Shown here: in pieces, positions 43,233 through 52,466 of the stretch
Layout: each line of letters opens with the position of its first letter
How positions within the stretch are numbered: position 1 is the stretch's first letter
From: Tropheryma whipplei str. Twist
Lineage (GTDB): Bacteria > Actinomycetota > Actinomycetes > Actinomycetales > Microbacteriaceae
Reading direction: 5' to 3'
Length of the DNA stretch: 64,000 nt
NCBI RefSeq assembly: GCF_000007485.1
Contig: NC_004572.3
Location: forward strand, 806,001-870,000
The notes under the pieces: generated by a model
What the model saw: the letters and a program-made list of their open reading frames with translations, nothing else
Database searches by the model: none
Told to the model about the DNA's origin: nothing
Translations under genes and position numbers: made by a program

Positions 43233-44431
43233 TGGATTATCCGTCAATCGACACCCTCTTAGAATCTGCCCATATTGTTACTCTGCCCATGAAGTACCCT
43301 TTCATGGGGCTTAGCGAACGTCAAGCTGTTCTGTTTGAAGGACCCAATTCTTGGGCCGAGTACTCCCCGTTCATGGGGTGCAATGATACAAGGATGTGGC
43401 TTGCGTCTGCAATTGAATATGGCTGGGGTAACACCAATGTGCTTTCTGTGCCAAATCTAGATTTGGACAACACTAATTTTGCGAGTAGATCAAAATACGG
43501 GTACATAGCAAATCCTCAAACGAGTAATAAGGACCATTCTGACAACAAACGGTTTTACACACAGACCAAAAACCACCGAGAGATCCCCGTTAACGCAATC
43601 CTTCCAGATATTCCTGCGAGTAAGATGTCAGAGATTCTCGGCAAAGATCTGCAGGGGTGCAAATGCGTAAAAATAAAGGTCGGAAAGCATTTTCAAGATC
43701 GAGATATTCACAGAATACGTGCGGTCCTAGATTTTATGGGAGCGGATACAATGCTCAGGCTGGACGCAAATTGCAAATGGAATGTTTCAGAAACGCTCAA
43801 CAATCTGGATGTACTAGAAGATAATGACCTTCTTGAAAATGTGTCCTACATCGAACAACCGTGCAGAACTACACGGGAGCTTATTACACTTAAGCAGAAG
43901 ATGGATACCCGTGGATATGTAACTAAAATTGCGATCGATGAAAGCCTTAGAGATCTGCTATTGCATTGGCAGAAAAATCGTAAATGGAGCAACAACTCGG
44001 GTATAACATACACAACAGAGCTTCGCGAAACCCTATCAGCGTGTGACATGCTGGTTTTGAAGTTACAACCCATGGGTGGAATGCGCGCGGTGGCGGATTT
44101 ACTCGAGAGTATAAAAAACAATATCAAGGTGAATGTTGGATATACCGTATCATCATCCTTGGAAACTTCGCTCGGTATAGAAATGGGCCTAGCTCTTGCT
44201 CTCAATTTGCCAAATATTACCCTGCCAGTAGGACTTGCAACCGCAGGTCTGTTGGATGCTGACATAACAGATGACCCACTTTTGCCAAACAAAGGGTACA
44301 TAACCCCAAGAAAGATTGAGGTAAACAAAAAACTCCTTAACAGGTACGCGGCCGATAAAAGGCACGTGGTATGGTGGCATCGACGAATTAGGGCAGCCCA
44401 TAGAGCCCTTTTTCAGGATCTTTCCGACTGA
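43232..44431 (+). CDS. menC: o-Succinylbenzoate synthase
   Basis: Enolase-superfamily enzyme of menaquinone synthesis. About 399 residues from ATG 43232 (MDYPSIDTLLESAHIVTLP), chosen for the TGATG overlap with hemA; an open frame starts at 43181. Catalytic features: CVKIKVGKHFQ (first Lys), MLRLDANCKW, YIEQPCRT, IAIDESLRD and the second lysine in MLVLKLQPMGG. It is longer than typical MenC (about 320), with an extra stretch around 80-120 rich in Asn and Lys. Confidence 0.85.
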   Translation: MDYPSIDTLLESAHIVTLPMKYPFMGLSERQAVLFEGPNSWAEYSPFMGCNDTRMWLASAIEYGWGNTNVLSVPNLDLDNTNFASRSKYGYIANPQTSNKDHSDNKRFYTQTKNHREIPVNAILPDIPASKMSEILGKDLQGCKCVKIKVGKHFQDRDIHRIRAVLDFMGADTMLRLDANCKWNVSETLNNLDVLEDNDLLENVSYIEQPCRTTRELITLKQKMDTRGYVTKIAIDESLRDLLLHWQKNRKWSNNSGITYTTELRETLSACDMLVLKLQPMGGMRAVADLLESIKNNIKVNVGYTVSSSLETSLGIEMGLALALNLPNITLPVGLATAGLLDADITDDPLLPNKGYITPRKIEVNKKLLNRYAADKRHVVWWHRRIRAAHRALFQDLSD

Positions 44432-44443
44432 GAGAAGCTTTGT

Positions 44444-45769
44444 ATGTCTGATACAAAACAACCACCATGTGACATAAATGCCGAGCGGGCACTGCTTGGC
44501 AGTGTCTTACTCAGTAAAGACGCAGCGGCAGAGGTATTTGATCGCATAAAGCCAAACCATTTTTACTATGAGGTTCACAAAGAAATATATAAGGTCATGC
44601 TTGATCTATATGCCGCATCTGAGCCAACCGATATGGTGAGTGTGAGCGAATCTCTTAGGAAAAATCACCGGCTGGAGCACACTAAGGGCTTTGAGTATCT
44701 GAACGGCCTTGCAGAAATGGTTCCCACGCCGGCCAATGTGTACTTCTACGTGAATATCGTTATGGAAAAAGCGATTCTCCGTAATCTGGCACAAACAGGG
44801 GTGAACATATTCCACATGGCAATGGATGGCGTGCATGATGTGGAAGAAATTGTCAATAAAGCGCAGAGCGATATTTTCTCAGTAACAACTGATGAAAGTG
44901 ATGATGATTTGATACGGCTTGATGCTGTTGTAAAAGAAACCTGTGAGGGTCTCGATGAATCACATACGAATGAAGATGTTCTGCGCGGTATCGAAACAGG
45001 GTTCACACGCTTTGATTCGCTAACAAACGGGTTGCACCCGGGGCAAATGGTAATCATTGCCGCAAGGCCGTCCATGGGAAAATCAACCCTTGCACTTGAT
45101 TTTGCACGGTCTGCTGCTATAAAACAGCGTGTTCCGACTGTGTTTTTCAGCCTTGAAATGGGCAGGCAAGATATTGCGATGAGACTTCTGAGCGCAGAAA
45201 CTGGTATACCCCTGCAAAACATAAGACATGGCAAGTTGTCCCCCGGTGATTGGGGGGCAATAGGCAGTCTACAAGGTAAATTGGCGGATGTACCATTTTT
45301 TATAGATGACTCTCCAAATGTAAATCTCGTTGAAATACGTGCAAAGTGTAGACGATTGAAACAGCAGGGGTTGGGGTTCGTAATTATCGACTATCTACAG
45401 CTACTCTCTGGTAGCCAGAGAGTAGAGACGCGACAACAGGAAGTCAGTGAGTTTTCCAGATCACTAAAACTTTTGGCAAAGGAGCTGCAGTTGCCGGTAT
45501 TAGCCCTGTCGCAGCTCAACAGAAGCTCCGAACAGAGAGCCGACAAACGCCCTGCCATGGCTGATTTGCGAGAATCAGGCTCAATCGAACAGGATGCGGA
45601 TCTCGTTATACTGCTCCACCGCGATGAATACTACGACAAAAATGCCAGAGCGGGTGAAGGTGATCTTATAATCGCCAAACACCGCAACGGACCGACGGAT
45701 AATATACCGGTCGCATTTCACGGCAAATACTCACGCTTCGCTGACCTGCCACGTCAGGACATGCGATAA
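44444..45769 (+). CDS. dnaB: Replicative DNA helicase DnaB
   Basis: 441 residues. N-terminal primase-binding domain (NAERALLGSVLLSKDAAAEV), then a RecA-like ATPase with Walker A ARPSMGKSTLALDFAR, FFSLEMG, FVIIDYLQLLSG and LSQLNRSSEQRADKRP. No intein is present. GAGAGAAG precedes the ATG. A perfect 11+3+11 inverted repeat overlaps the IIDYLQLLSG motif. Confidence 0.97.
   Translation: MSDTKQPPCDINAERALLGSVLLSKDAAAEVFDRIKPNHFYYEVHKEIYKVMLDLYAASEPTDMVSVSESLRKNHRLEHTKGFEYLNGLAEMVPTPANVYFYVNIVMEKAILRNLAQTGVNIFHMAMDGVHDVEEIVNKAQSDIFSVTTDESDDDLIRLDAVVKETCEGLDESHTNEDVLRGIETGFTRFDSLTNGLHPGQMVIIAARPSMGKSTLALDFARSAAIKQRVPTVFFSLEMGRQDIAMRLLSAETGIPLQNIRHGKLSPGDWGAIGSLQGKLADVPFFIDDSPNVNLVEIRAKCRRLKQQGLGFVIIDYLQLLSGSQRVETRQQEVSEFSRSLKLLAKELQLPVLALSQLNRSSEQRADKRPAMADLRESGSIEQDADLVILLHRDEYYDKNARAGEGDLIIAKHRNGPTDNIPVAFHGKYSRFADLPRQDMR
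45401..45425. repeat. 11-bp perfect inverted repeat with 3-nt loop in dnaB
   Basis: CTACTCTCTGG - tag - CCAGAGAGTAG. The left arm encodes LLSG of the conserved DYLQLLSG segment; the right arm encodes SQRVE, a variable stretch in DnaB proteins. Confidence 0.93.
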
Positions 45770-45786
45770 ATCAACTTGGGAAAATT

Positions 45787-46005
45787 TTGAAAAAATCCAG
45801 GGAATATATACGCCCACTTGAACTTGTAGGTCTGGCAGGTGTAATGGGATTATTTGTTGCATTTACCGCTTGCATAACAACAAGGCAAATACGGTATGCT
45901 CTAATTTTCGGCGGGGTAGCTTTTATAGTTACCCTCGTTATTATCTCAACCCTGACCATAAGTATCAATTTTGATTCGAATAAAGACCGTAAAAGCGGTA
46001 GATAA
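45787..46005 (+). CDS. Small two-helix membrane protein
   Basis: 72 residues from a TTG start. Begins KKSREYIRPLELVGLAGVMG, with helices at about 14-30 and 38-60, then a hydrophilic tail. Similar small membrane proteins follow dnaB in relatives. Function unknown. It is 17 bp after dnaB and 38 bp before the CopC-like gene. Confidence 0.65.
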   Translation: MKKSREYIRPLELVGLAGVMGLFVAFTACITTRQIRYALIFGGVAFIVTLVIISTLTISINFDSNKDRKSGR

Positions 46006-46043
46006 CAACATGGTGTACAATCGGTTCAGGTGGGGACTTCAAA

Positions 46044-46649
46044 GTGATCGCAAAGCTGGCTAGGTGCCTTATGGTCGTTGCGGTTTTGTTTATTCTTGCA
46101 TCTCCTGCGTCTGCACACATCTCTGTTATTGACTCATCACCAAAGCCTGAGTCGACCGTAACTGCCCTGATTTCAGAGATTAAACTGGTTTTTTCTGGAA
46201 ACCCCGTGTCTGGCGAGGGAACGACAATTGACCTTGTTGGACCAACTGGAAAGCACTTTGGTACCGGATGTGTTGATGTAAAGGGTAATACAGTTATTGC
46301 GCCTGTTTTTATGGGCGCGGGTGGCAAATACACCGTTCGGTGGTCTGTGAAATCGGGTGATGGTCACACCAACAATGGTTCTTACAAATTTGACTACGTC
46401 CCACCAAAGAATGCACTCCAGGCTGCAGGTTTTGCGGGTGAACAGAAGTGCAACAAGGAATTGTCGGATCGCATGGTGGACGCAGGTAAGAGCGCTAGGG
46501 CAGCCGTTGAGCATGGTAAAAAGGCTGATGAACAATCGTCTCTTAGCATCTACGTTATTCTTTCTGTAATACTGGTGTTTGTTCTTGTCGTGCTTGCTGT
46601 GATTGTTGTTTTTCTTATCGCTCGCAAGAAAAGTCTTGAGGGTTCTTAA
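46044..46649 (+). CDS. CopC-domain membrane-anchored exported protein
   Basis: 201 residues. Signal peptide ending SPASA with mature N-terminal histidine (HISVIDSSPKPESTV), which matches the copper-binding start of CopC. The beta domain continues with EIKLVFSGNPV and GKYTVRWSVKSGDGHTNNGSYKFD. A C-terminal membrane helix (VILSVILVFVLVVLAVIVVFLIA) anchors it. There is no CopD-type gene next to it. GTG start with a GGTGGGG site upstream. Confidence 0.83.
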   Translation: MIAKLARCLMVVAVLFILASPASAHISVIDSSPKPESTVTALISEIKLVFSGNPVSGEGTTIDLVGPTGKHFGTGCVDVKGNTVIAPVFMGAGGKYTVRWSVKSGDGHTNNGSYKFDYVPPKNALQAAGFAGEQKCNKELSDRMVDAGKSARAAVEHGKKADEQSSLSIYVILSVILVFVLVVLAVIVVFLIARKKSLEGS

Positions 46650-46951
46650 TTCTCTGCGGCGATGCATCCCGTTGCAATTACACAGTGTTGCGCTCAGTGA
46701 TCGCAAGATTCGTGAGGTTCTGCACAGATCACTATGCAGCGGTGGCTATTTATCAGGTATCGATATTGGCTGGCGGGCGCTTTGCGGCAGCAAAGCACTG
46801 CTTTGATATATCTCATAGCGCATTCGGCAAAGATAGTATTATGGCCGTTGACAGATTTGCCATTTGTCCGTTTGTATTGATATCTCAACTATAGAATGTA
46901 TGCAAAGATAATGCCGTCCCAAGAGAATCAGATTGCGATAAAAGGGGGGAA
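46650..46951. other. 302-bp intergenic region with one hairpin
   Basis: No convincing gene on either strand. A 7-bp hairpin GCTTTGC-GGCA-GCAAAGC (46779-46796) lies in the middle without a T-run. A TTGACA at about 46849 lacks a well-spaced -10 box; TATAGAAT near 46891 is a possible -10 for the next gene. Confidence 0.4.
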
Positions 46952-47737
46952 TTGACCAGAAGGCAGATAAGCGCTTGGCTAACCGATATGGATGGTGTGC
47001 TCGTGAGGGGATCGCAGGCACTGTCCGGTGCAAATAGACTGACGCGGTACTGGGCAAAAAATGATATCCCGTTTTTGGTGCTCACAAATAACTCGATATT
47101 TACACCGCGCGATCTTTCCGCACGTCTGAAAAGCTGTGGACTTGATGTCCCAGAACAATCAATATGGACATCCGCGATGGCTACAGCAGAATTTCTCAGT
47201 CAGCAGACACCTAATGGCTCTGCCTTCGTTCTGGGAGAATCGGGAATCACAACTGCAATGCATGAGGCTGGATACATACTCACAGACCATAATCCAGATT
47301 ATGTTGTCCTGTCAGCAACGCGCACGTATTCTTTTGAGGATATATCAAAAGCAATACGACTTATTCTTGACGGCTCTAGATTTATTACGACCAGTCCGGA
47401 CCTGACAAGTCCGGGAATCGAGGGTATACAACTCGGAACCGGCTCGGTTGCTGCCCTAATATCTAAGGCTACAAACCGCAATCCGTATGTTGTCGGCAAG
47501 CCAAATCCAATGATGTTTCGCTCAGCTATGAACAGACTTGGGGCACATTCTGAAAGTACGTGCATGATAGGCGACAACATGGACACGGACATACTTGCCG
47601 GAATTGAAGCAGGCCTACATACAATACTTGTTTTAAGCGGGATTTGCAGCCGCGAAGACGTCCTGCGGTATCCGTATCGCCCTCATGAGATACTGGACGG
47701 AGTAGATGTTCTTGCCGAGCAGCTCGAGCAGGCCTAA
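46952..47737 (+). CDS. HAD-IIA family phosphatase (NagD-like)
   Basis: 261 residues. Motif I LTDMDGVLVRG near 10-20, motif II VLTNNS, motif III/IV GKPNPMMFRSAMNRLG and CMIGDNMDTDILAGIEAGL. Subfamily IIA phosphatases act on small phosphate esters such as nucleotides or phosphoglycolate. TTG start after a GGGGGGAA run. Its stop codon overlaps the pyrE stop on the other strand. Confidence 0.88.
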   Translation: MTRRQISAWLTDMDGVLVRGSQALSGANRLTRYWAKNDIPFLVLTNNSIFTPRDLSARLKSCGLDVPEQSIWTSAMATAEFLSQQTPNGSAFVLGESGITTAMHEAGYILTDHNPDYVVLSATRTYSFEDISKAIRLILDGSRFITTSPDLTSPGIEGIQLGTGSVAALISKATNRNPYVVGKPNPMMFRSAMNRLGAHSESTCMIGDNMDTDILAGIEAGLHTILVLSGICSREDVLRYPYRPHEILDGVDVLAEQLEQA

Positions 47738-48288
47738 TCTGCGGTGCCTCTGTCCAGGATATCTGTTACCCTGAGAGCTGCATAATAGGAGTACCCGGCC
47801 TTTTCTATAGCCTGTCTTGCCCCGGTCTCGCGGTCCACCATTACCGCGATTGCAGCAACAGTTGCCCCGGTCTCCTCAGCGCGCCGTGCCGCAGTTATCG
47901 GACTATTACCAGTTGTTGAGGTATCTTCAACAATTACAACGCGTTTGCCACGTATGTCAGGCCCTTCAATCAGCCTTGCAAGGCCATGAGTTTTCTTTTG
48001 CTTTCGCACCACAAACGCATTGTATGACCTCCCAACAGAAGCTGCATAATGCATTATGGCGCAGGCAATGGGATCGGCCCCCATGGTCAGCCCGCCAATT
48101 GCATCTACATCCTGTAAGTCACATATCAGGTCAAACATAACTTTGCCAATTATCGGGGCCGCGCGACAGTCAAGGCTGACCCGGCGCAAATCGATATAAT
48201 AAGAAGATTTCTGACCACTACTTAGAATAAATTCACCTTCAAAGAGCGCTAAATCTTTTATGTATCGTATAAGTTCCTGTCTCACCAC
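47734..48288 (-). CDS. pyrE: Orotate phosphoribosyltransferase
   Basis: Makes OMP from orotate and PRPP in pyrimidine synthesis. I start at GTG 48288 (before VRQELIRYIKDLAL), with GGAAGG upstream, giving about 184 residues; the frame is open to 48378. LFEGEFILSSGQKSSYYIDLR, IGGLTMGADPIACAI, and the PRPP loop RVVIVEDTSTTGNSPITAA are diagnostic. Confidence 0.94.
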   Translation of the reverse strand: MVRQELIRYIKDLALFEGEFILSSGQKSSYYIDLRRVSLDCRAAPIIGKVMFDLICDLQDVDAIGGLTMGADPIACAIMHYAASVGRSYNAFVVRKQKKTHGLARLIEGPDIRGKRVVIVEDTSTTGNSPITAARRAEETGATVAAIAVMVDRETGARQAIEKAGYSYYAALRVTDILDRGTAD

Positions 48289-48398
48289 TTTAAAGTCTAC
48301 CTTCCAAACGGACCCATGAAGGGTACGCGGATCTACAGTCAACGCATAAATCCGGCGTAAATCTAAAATCCTTTGCACTTATCTGCTTTACTGGGATT

Positions 48399-49208
48399 GT
48401 GAGAATCGCAACTTGGAATGTAAACTCAATAAAAACGCGATTGAGTCAAGTCTTGCACTGGTTGACAGAAAACGAAATTGACATTCTCGCCCTTCAGGAA
48501 ATAAAATGCAGGACCAATGCTTTTCCGGCAGAGGTTTTTATGGAGCACGGGTATTTTTGTGCTGCCCACGGCCTTGGTGGCCGAGAGGGCGTGGCAATAG
48601 TAAGTAAATCAGAGCCACAAGACATAACAACAGACGTGGAAGGGATTCCCGGATATGATGACCGGAATACAGGTAAACAGGATAAATCAGATGTACAAGC
48701 ACGCATCATTGCAGCAACTGTTGGGGGTGTAAGGCTGTACAGTGTGTACGTTCCAAACGGTAGGGATGTACACAGCCCACATTACCTATACAAGCTCGAC
48801 TGGCTTGAAGGGTTCGCGACTCATATTCGAGGGGTGATAAACACCGAGCCGAATCTGGTGATTGCCGGGGATTTTAACATCGTACTATTTGATAGTGATA
48901 GCAACGACCCTCGCGTACAGACAGACACTGATGTATTTCGCACACCACATGAGCGGCAGGCATTCTACAACCTGCTTGATTTGGGCCTTAGGGACCTTGT
49001 AAGGCCAACAGAACCAGAGGGCTTCACTTTCTGGGACTATCGAGCGGGGCGTTTTCAGAAAAATGAAGGCCTAAGAATAGACCATATACTGGGAACCGAC
49101 CCAATTGCGAACAGCGTAAGGTTTGCAAAAATACATCACGAGCAACGAAAAGGAGATGAGGGTAAAACTCCAAGCGATCATGTGCCCGTTATGATCGAGC
49201 TGCGTTAG
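48399..49208 (+). CDS. xth: Exodeoxyribonuclease III
   Basis: AP endonuclease of base excision repair, 269 residues. MRIATWNVNSIKTRLSQVL, LALQEIKC (metal Glu), YSVYVPNGRDV, IAGDFNI, and the C-terminal RIDHILGTDP and PSDHVPVMIEL. GTG start; TTTACT preceded by TG ends 6 nt upstream. Its last 20 bp overlap the end of the next, convergent gene. Confidence 0.96.
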   Translation: MRIATWNVNSIKTRLSQVLHWLTENEIDILALQEIKCRTNAFPAEVFMEHGYFCAAHGLGGREGVAIVSKSEPQDITTDVEGIPGYDDRNTGKQDKSDVQARIIAATVGGVRLYSVYVPNGRDVHSPHYLYKLDWLEGFATHIRGVINTEPNLVIAGDFNIVLFDSDSNDPRVQTDTDVFRTPHERQAFYNLLDLGLRDLVRPTEPEGFTFWDYRAGRFQKNEGLRIDHILGTDPIANSVRFAKIHHEQRKGDEGKTPSDHVPVMIELR

Positions 49209-49983
49209 TTTTATCTGCTTCAAGGCAGGCCTTGGGAGGATTCTCCCGCTTCTTAATGACAAGCCTTCCGGAAAAGAGAGGCGTTATGACAAAATGTCGC
49301 AGACCGAGCGCAAAGAGCAAAACGGCCATCGCAACATCCCTCGCGGGGATAACCGGGGGAGTGATAAGAGAGGAGACAAGTAGCGCAATCCAAAGGATTA
49401 AACTAATCCACAGAAGCCCTGTCGCGCTAAGCGCCAGGGCCCTTAGCGACCTGTACTGCAATAAATATCCCCGAAAATACGCAACGCGTAGACCAAGCCA
49501 CAAGTAAATCTCAAGAAAAATATGAATTGCAAGAAAAATAAACGCAAATCCATTTAGTCGGAGTGTAACAAGGCCTGTCAAGAACGCGACTTTGTCTTGA
49601 TACGGATCCAGGGGGCCAAAAAAGGCGAATAATAGCCAGAAAGAAAAAGATAGTAAAACCGCGATAAGCGATGGGGTAATAGCCCTTGGCGGCGCGTCAA
49701 CTATCTTTTTTACAAGAGAAACAAATGTCGCATGAACTTTTAGAAGATTTACCAATAAATGTGTGGTCCGAGCCGGAAGGTCAGGAAGACTCCTAAAAAA
49801 GGCTAACAATATACACGGAATTTGCTCGATGCAATAAAAAGCAGTTATCAGTGAAACCTTAAGTAGATTGGGTGCAATGCAGGCAGTATTTCTGAAAAAA
49901 CGCCCGCGAGGGCAGAACAAACGCAATGCATTTCGGCCCTTTCCGGAAGCATCTGATACGCGACGCAGATTACTCAGGAGCAC
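49189..49983 (-). CDS. Integral membrane protein of unknown function
   Basis: 264 residues with about four predicted helices (around 110-130, 135-165, 185-210 and 215-235) and a basic C-terminal tail. I do not recognise a family. The GTG start overlaps the end of clpB by 10 bp; a start further in is possible since the first 40 residues are basic and uninformative. The 3' end overlaps xth by 20 bp. Confidence 0.6.
   Translation of the reverse strand: MLLSNLRRVSDASGKGRNALRLFCPRGRFFRNTACIAPNLLKVSLITAFYCIEQIPCILLAFFRSLPDLPARTTHLLVNLLKVHATFVSLVKKIVDAPPRAITPSLIAVLLSFSFWLLFAFFGPLDPYQDKVAFLTGLVTLRLNGFAFIFLAIHIFLEIYLWLGLRVAYFRGYLLQYRSLRALALSATGLLWISLILWIALLVSSLITPPVIPARDVAMAVLLFALGLRHFVITPLFSGRLVIKKRENPPKACLEADKTNAARS
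49416..49440. repeat. Bulged 10-bp hairpin in the membrane-protein gene
   Basis: GCCCTG-tc-GCGC, loop taa, GCGC-CAGGGC. Six plus four base pairs are interrupted by a 2-nt bulge. It lies within coding sequence. Confidence 0.55.
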
Positions 49984-52073
49984 ACCTGGGCATTCACAGC
50001 GCCCCCAGACAGGTCAAAAGACGCAGTCTGTCCGTCATGTATAAGACCCTCTATAATCAACTTTGCAAGTCTATCTTCTATCTCACGCTGAATAAGCCTC
50101 CTCAATGGCCGCGCGCCGTAAATCACGTCATAGCCGCTCTTTGACAGCCAACGCCTTAAATCCTCACTGACTGTCACAACAATCCGCCTATCCTTGATCC
50201 GCTTATTCAGGGATTCTATATTCAGGTCAACAATTTGACAAATATCACTTTGCGACAATGGCTCAAAAATAACAATTTCATCGAGTCTGTTCAAAAATTC
50301 TGGACGAAAGGTTCTGCGAACCTCATCATTAACATACTCGTGCGCTGTAGTAGCCTCAAGGGAAATGTCTGATAGGTAACGCGAGCCTATATTAGAAGTT
50401 AAAACTATAATCGTGTTTCTAAAGTCAACAGTGCGACCATGAGAGTCTGTTAGGCGTCCTTCATCCAGAACCTGCAGTAGGATATCAAAAACCTCAGGAT
50501 GCGCTTTTTCTGCTTCATCAAACAATACAACTGAATATGGCCGCCGCCTAACAGACTCAGTAAGCTGTCCAGCGCTTTCATGACCGATATACCCCGGGGG
50601 AGCGCCAATAAGACGTGAGATAGAGAATTTTTCTGAATACTCCGACATGTCAATTCTTACAATTTCACCATCGTATAACAAAGATGCTAAAGCTTTAACC
50701 AGTTGTGTTTTTCCAACCCCCGTTGGGCCGAGAAATAAAAAAGTTCCGGAAGGTCGGTTTGGATCCGACAGTCCCGCGCGCGAACGCCGTACTGCATCCG
50801 CAATAACACCTATGGCTACCTTCTGGGCTATAACAGATTTGGACAAATCCTCCTCAAGATGCAGCAGCTGTTTGGCATCTTTTTGCATAAGCTTTTTTAC
50901 AGGAATACCTGTCCATCCCTCAACAACAGACGCAATATCTTCCGGCATTACCTGGTCACTGACAAGCGGGGCAGAGTCCTGTTCTTCCAACTTCTCCGCC
51001 AAATTTTTCTGCAATTGTGGAATTGTTGCATAAAGAAGTCGTGATGCATCTTCAAGGCGACCCTCGCGCTGGGCAATATCTGCAGATTGTTTCGCAATAT
51101 CAATCTGCTCCTTCAAAGCGCCAATCTGATTCAGACGCGCCCTCTCGGAGTTCCAGCTTGCCTGTAATGTATTCAACATTTCTTGCTTGCCAGAAAGTTG
51201 GTTAGTTATAGATCTTAGACGTTGTTCACTCGTAGGGTCATTCTCACTCTTTAATGCCAACTCCTCGAGTCGCAACCGATCAACCTCCCTACGAAGCTGA
51301 TCAAGCTCAACCGGTGATGAATCAATTTCCATGCGCAATGAACTGGCTGCCTCGTCGAGCAAGTCGATTGCCTTATCAGGAAGTTGCCTGCCCGTTATAT
51401 ATCGACTCGACAACTCAACGGCAGTCACAAGTGCTGTGTCGGATATACTCACTTTATGATGAGCCTCGTAACGCTCTTTCAAGCCCCGCATAATCGCTAT
51501 GCAGTCTTCAAGATTTGGCTCACCAACAAACACTTGCTGGAATCGTCTTTCCAGTGCAGGGTCTTTTTCCAAATGCTCACGATATTCATCCAGAGTGGTC
51601 GCGCCAATAAGCCTGAGTTCCCCTCGAGCCAAAAGGGGTTTTAGCATATTACCCGCCGCAATTGCACCTTCTGCTGCGCCGGCACTCATAAGTGTGTGAA
51701 CCTCATCTATGAAGATTATTACCTTAGACTTTTGTATCTCTTCCAAAAGATTTTTGACACGTTTCTCGAACTCTCCCCTGTAAGATGCACCAGCAAGCAG
51801 GGCCGATAAATCGAGACTAACTATTTCCTTGTTCCGCAAACTCTCAGGAACATCCCCTGCAACAATACGCTGCGCAAGGCCCTCAACTATAGCAGTTTTA
51901 CCAACACCTGCTGACCCTATCAGAACGGGGTTATTCTTAGTTCGCCTGGAGAGAATCTGACACACCCGCCGGATCTCTGCATCGCGGCCTATCACCGGAT
52001 CGAGCTTGTTTGTTGCCGCAGTCTTTGTGAGGTTCGTGCCGTACTTGTCTAATTCAGACTGTGATTCAGACAT
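49974..52073 (-). CDS. clpB: ClpB-type disaggregase lacking the N-terminal domain
   Basis: AAA+ protein disaggregase that works with DnaK. About 699 residues; full ClpB has about 850-870. It starts at [19 protein letters not shown], exactly where the first ATPase module begins, so the Clp_N substrate domain is missing. NBD1 has Walker [14 protein letters not shown], the coiled-coil M-domain runs about 285-385, and NBD2 has [19 protein letters not shown] precedes the chosen ATG. hspR occupies the DNA where the missing domain would be encoded. Confidence 0.93.
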   Translation of the reverse strand: MSESQSELDKYGTNLTKTAATNKLDPVIGRDAEIRRVCQILSRRTKNNPVLIGSAGVGKTAIVEGLAQRIVAGDVPESLRNKEIVSLDLSALLAGASYRGEFEKRVKNLLEEIQKSKVIIFIDEVHTLMSAGAAEGAIAAGNMLKPLLARGELRLIGATTLDEYREHLEKDPALERRFQQVFVGEPNLEDCIAIMRGLKERYEAHHKVSISDTALVTAVELSSRYITGRQLPDKAIDLLDEAASSLRMEIDSSPVELDQLRREVDRLRLEELALKSENDPTSEQRLRSITNQLSGKQEMLNTLQASWNSERARLNQIGALKEQIDIAKQSADIAQREGRLEDASRLLYATIPQLQKNLAEKLEEQDSAPLVSDQVMPEDIASVVEGWTGIPVKKLMQKDAKQLLHLEEDLSKSVIAQKVAIGVIADAVRRSRAGLSDPNRPSGTFLFLGPTGVGKTQLVKALASLLYDGEIVRIDMSEYSEKFSISRLIGAPPGYIGHESAGQLTESVRRRPYSVVLFDEAEKAHPEVFDILLQVLDEGRLTDSHGRTVDFRNTIIVLTSNIGSRYLSDISLEATTAHEYVNDEVRRTFRPEFLNRLDEIVIFEPLSQSDICQIVDLNIESLNKRIKDRRIVVTVSEDLRRWLSKSGYDVIYGARPLRRLIQREIEDRLAKLIIEGLIHDGQTASFDLSGGAVNAQVCS

Positions 52074-52458
52074 GAAACTCCCGCCACACAATAAGGGCCT
52101 TTCCCCGCTTTATCCTTGTGCCGTATTCTAAAGTTACTATCTCCTGACCCGCCGCAAAAATTCTTCCCTGACGATCATTTTTCAGTTTTTGCCTCAGAAG
52201 GTGATTTTCAGCCTTCAGCGAAGCAAGTTCTTTCTCAAGACGTGCTATATGCTTTATTCCCTCCAGGGTCAGGCCAGAGGATACCATACTGGAAATTGCA
52301 CGAAGCCCCTCAACATCCTGAGCGGTATAGCGCCTGTCTCCACCAAGAGTACGTTTCGGGGACAAGAGCCCAAGGCGGTCGAGTTTTCTAAGTGTCTGTG
52401 GGTGCATGCCCGATAGGGCTGCCGCTACTGTTACAGTAAAGAATTGAGGAGTACCCAT
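52066..52458 (-). CDS. hspR: Heat-shock repressor HspR
   Basis: MerR-family repressor of 130 residues: winged helix VAAALSGMHPQTLRKLDRLG, LLSPKRTLGGDRRYTAQDVE, then a coiled coil (about 70-100). In Streptomyces HspR binds HAIR sites with DnaK as co-repressor. Two HAIR-like sites lie upstream of dnaK here. It overlaps clpB by 8 bp. Confidence 0.93.
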   Translation of the reverse strand: MGTPQFFTVTVAAALSGMHPQTLRKLDRLGLLSPKRTLGGDRRYTAQDVEGLRAISSMVSSGLTLEGIKHIARLEKELASLKAENHLLRQKLKNDRQGRIFAAGQEIVTLEYGTRIKRGKALIVWREFHV

Positions 52459-52466
52459 TTCATACC

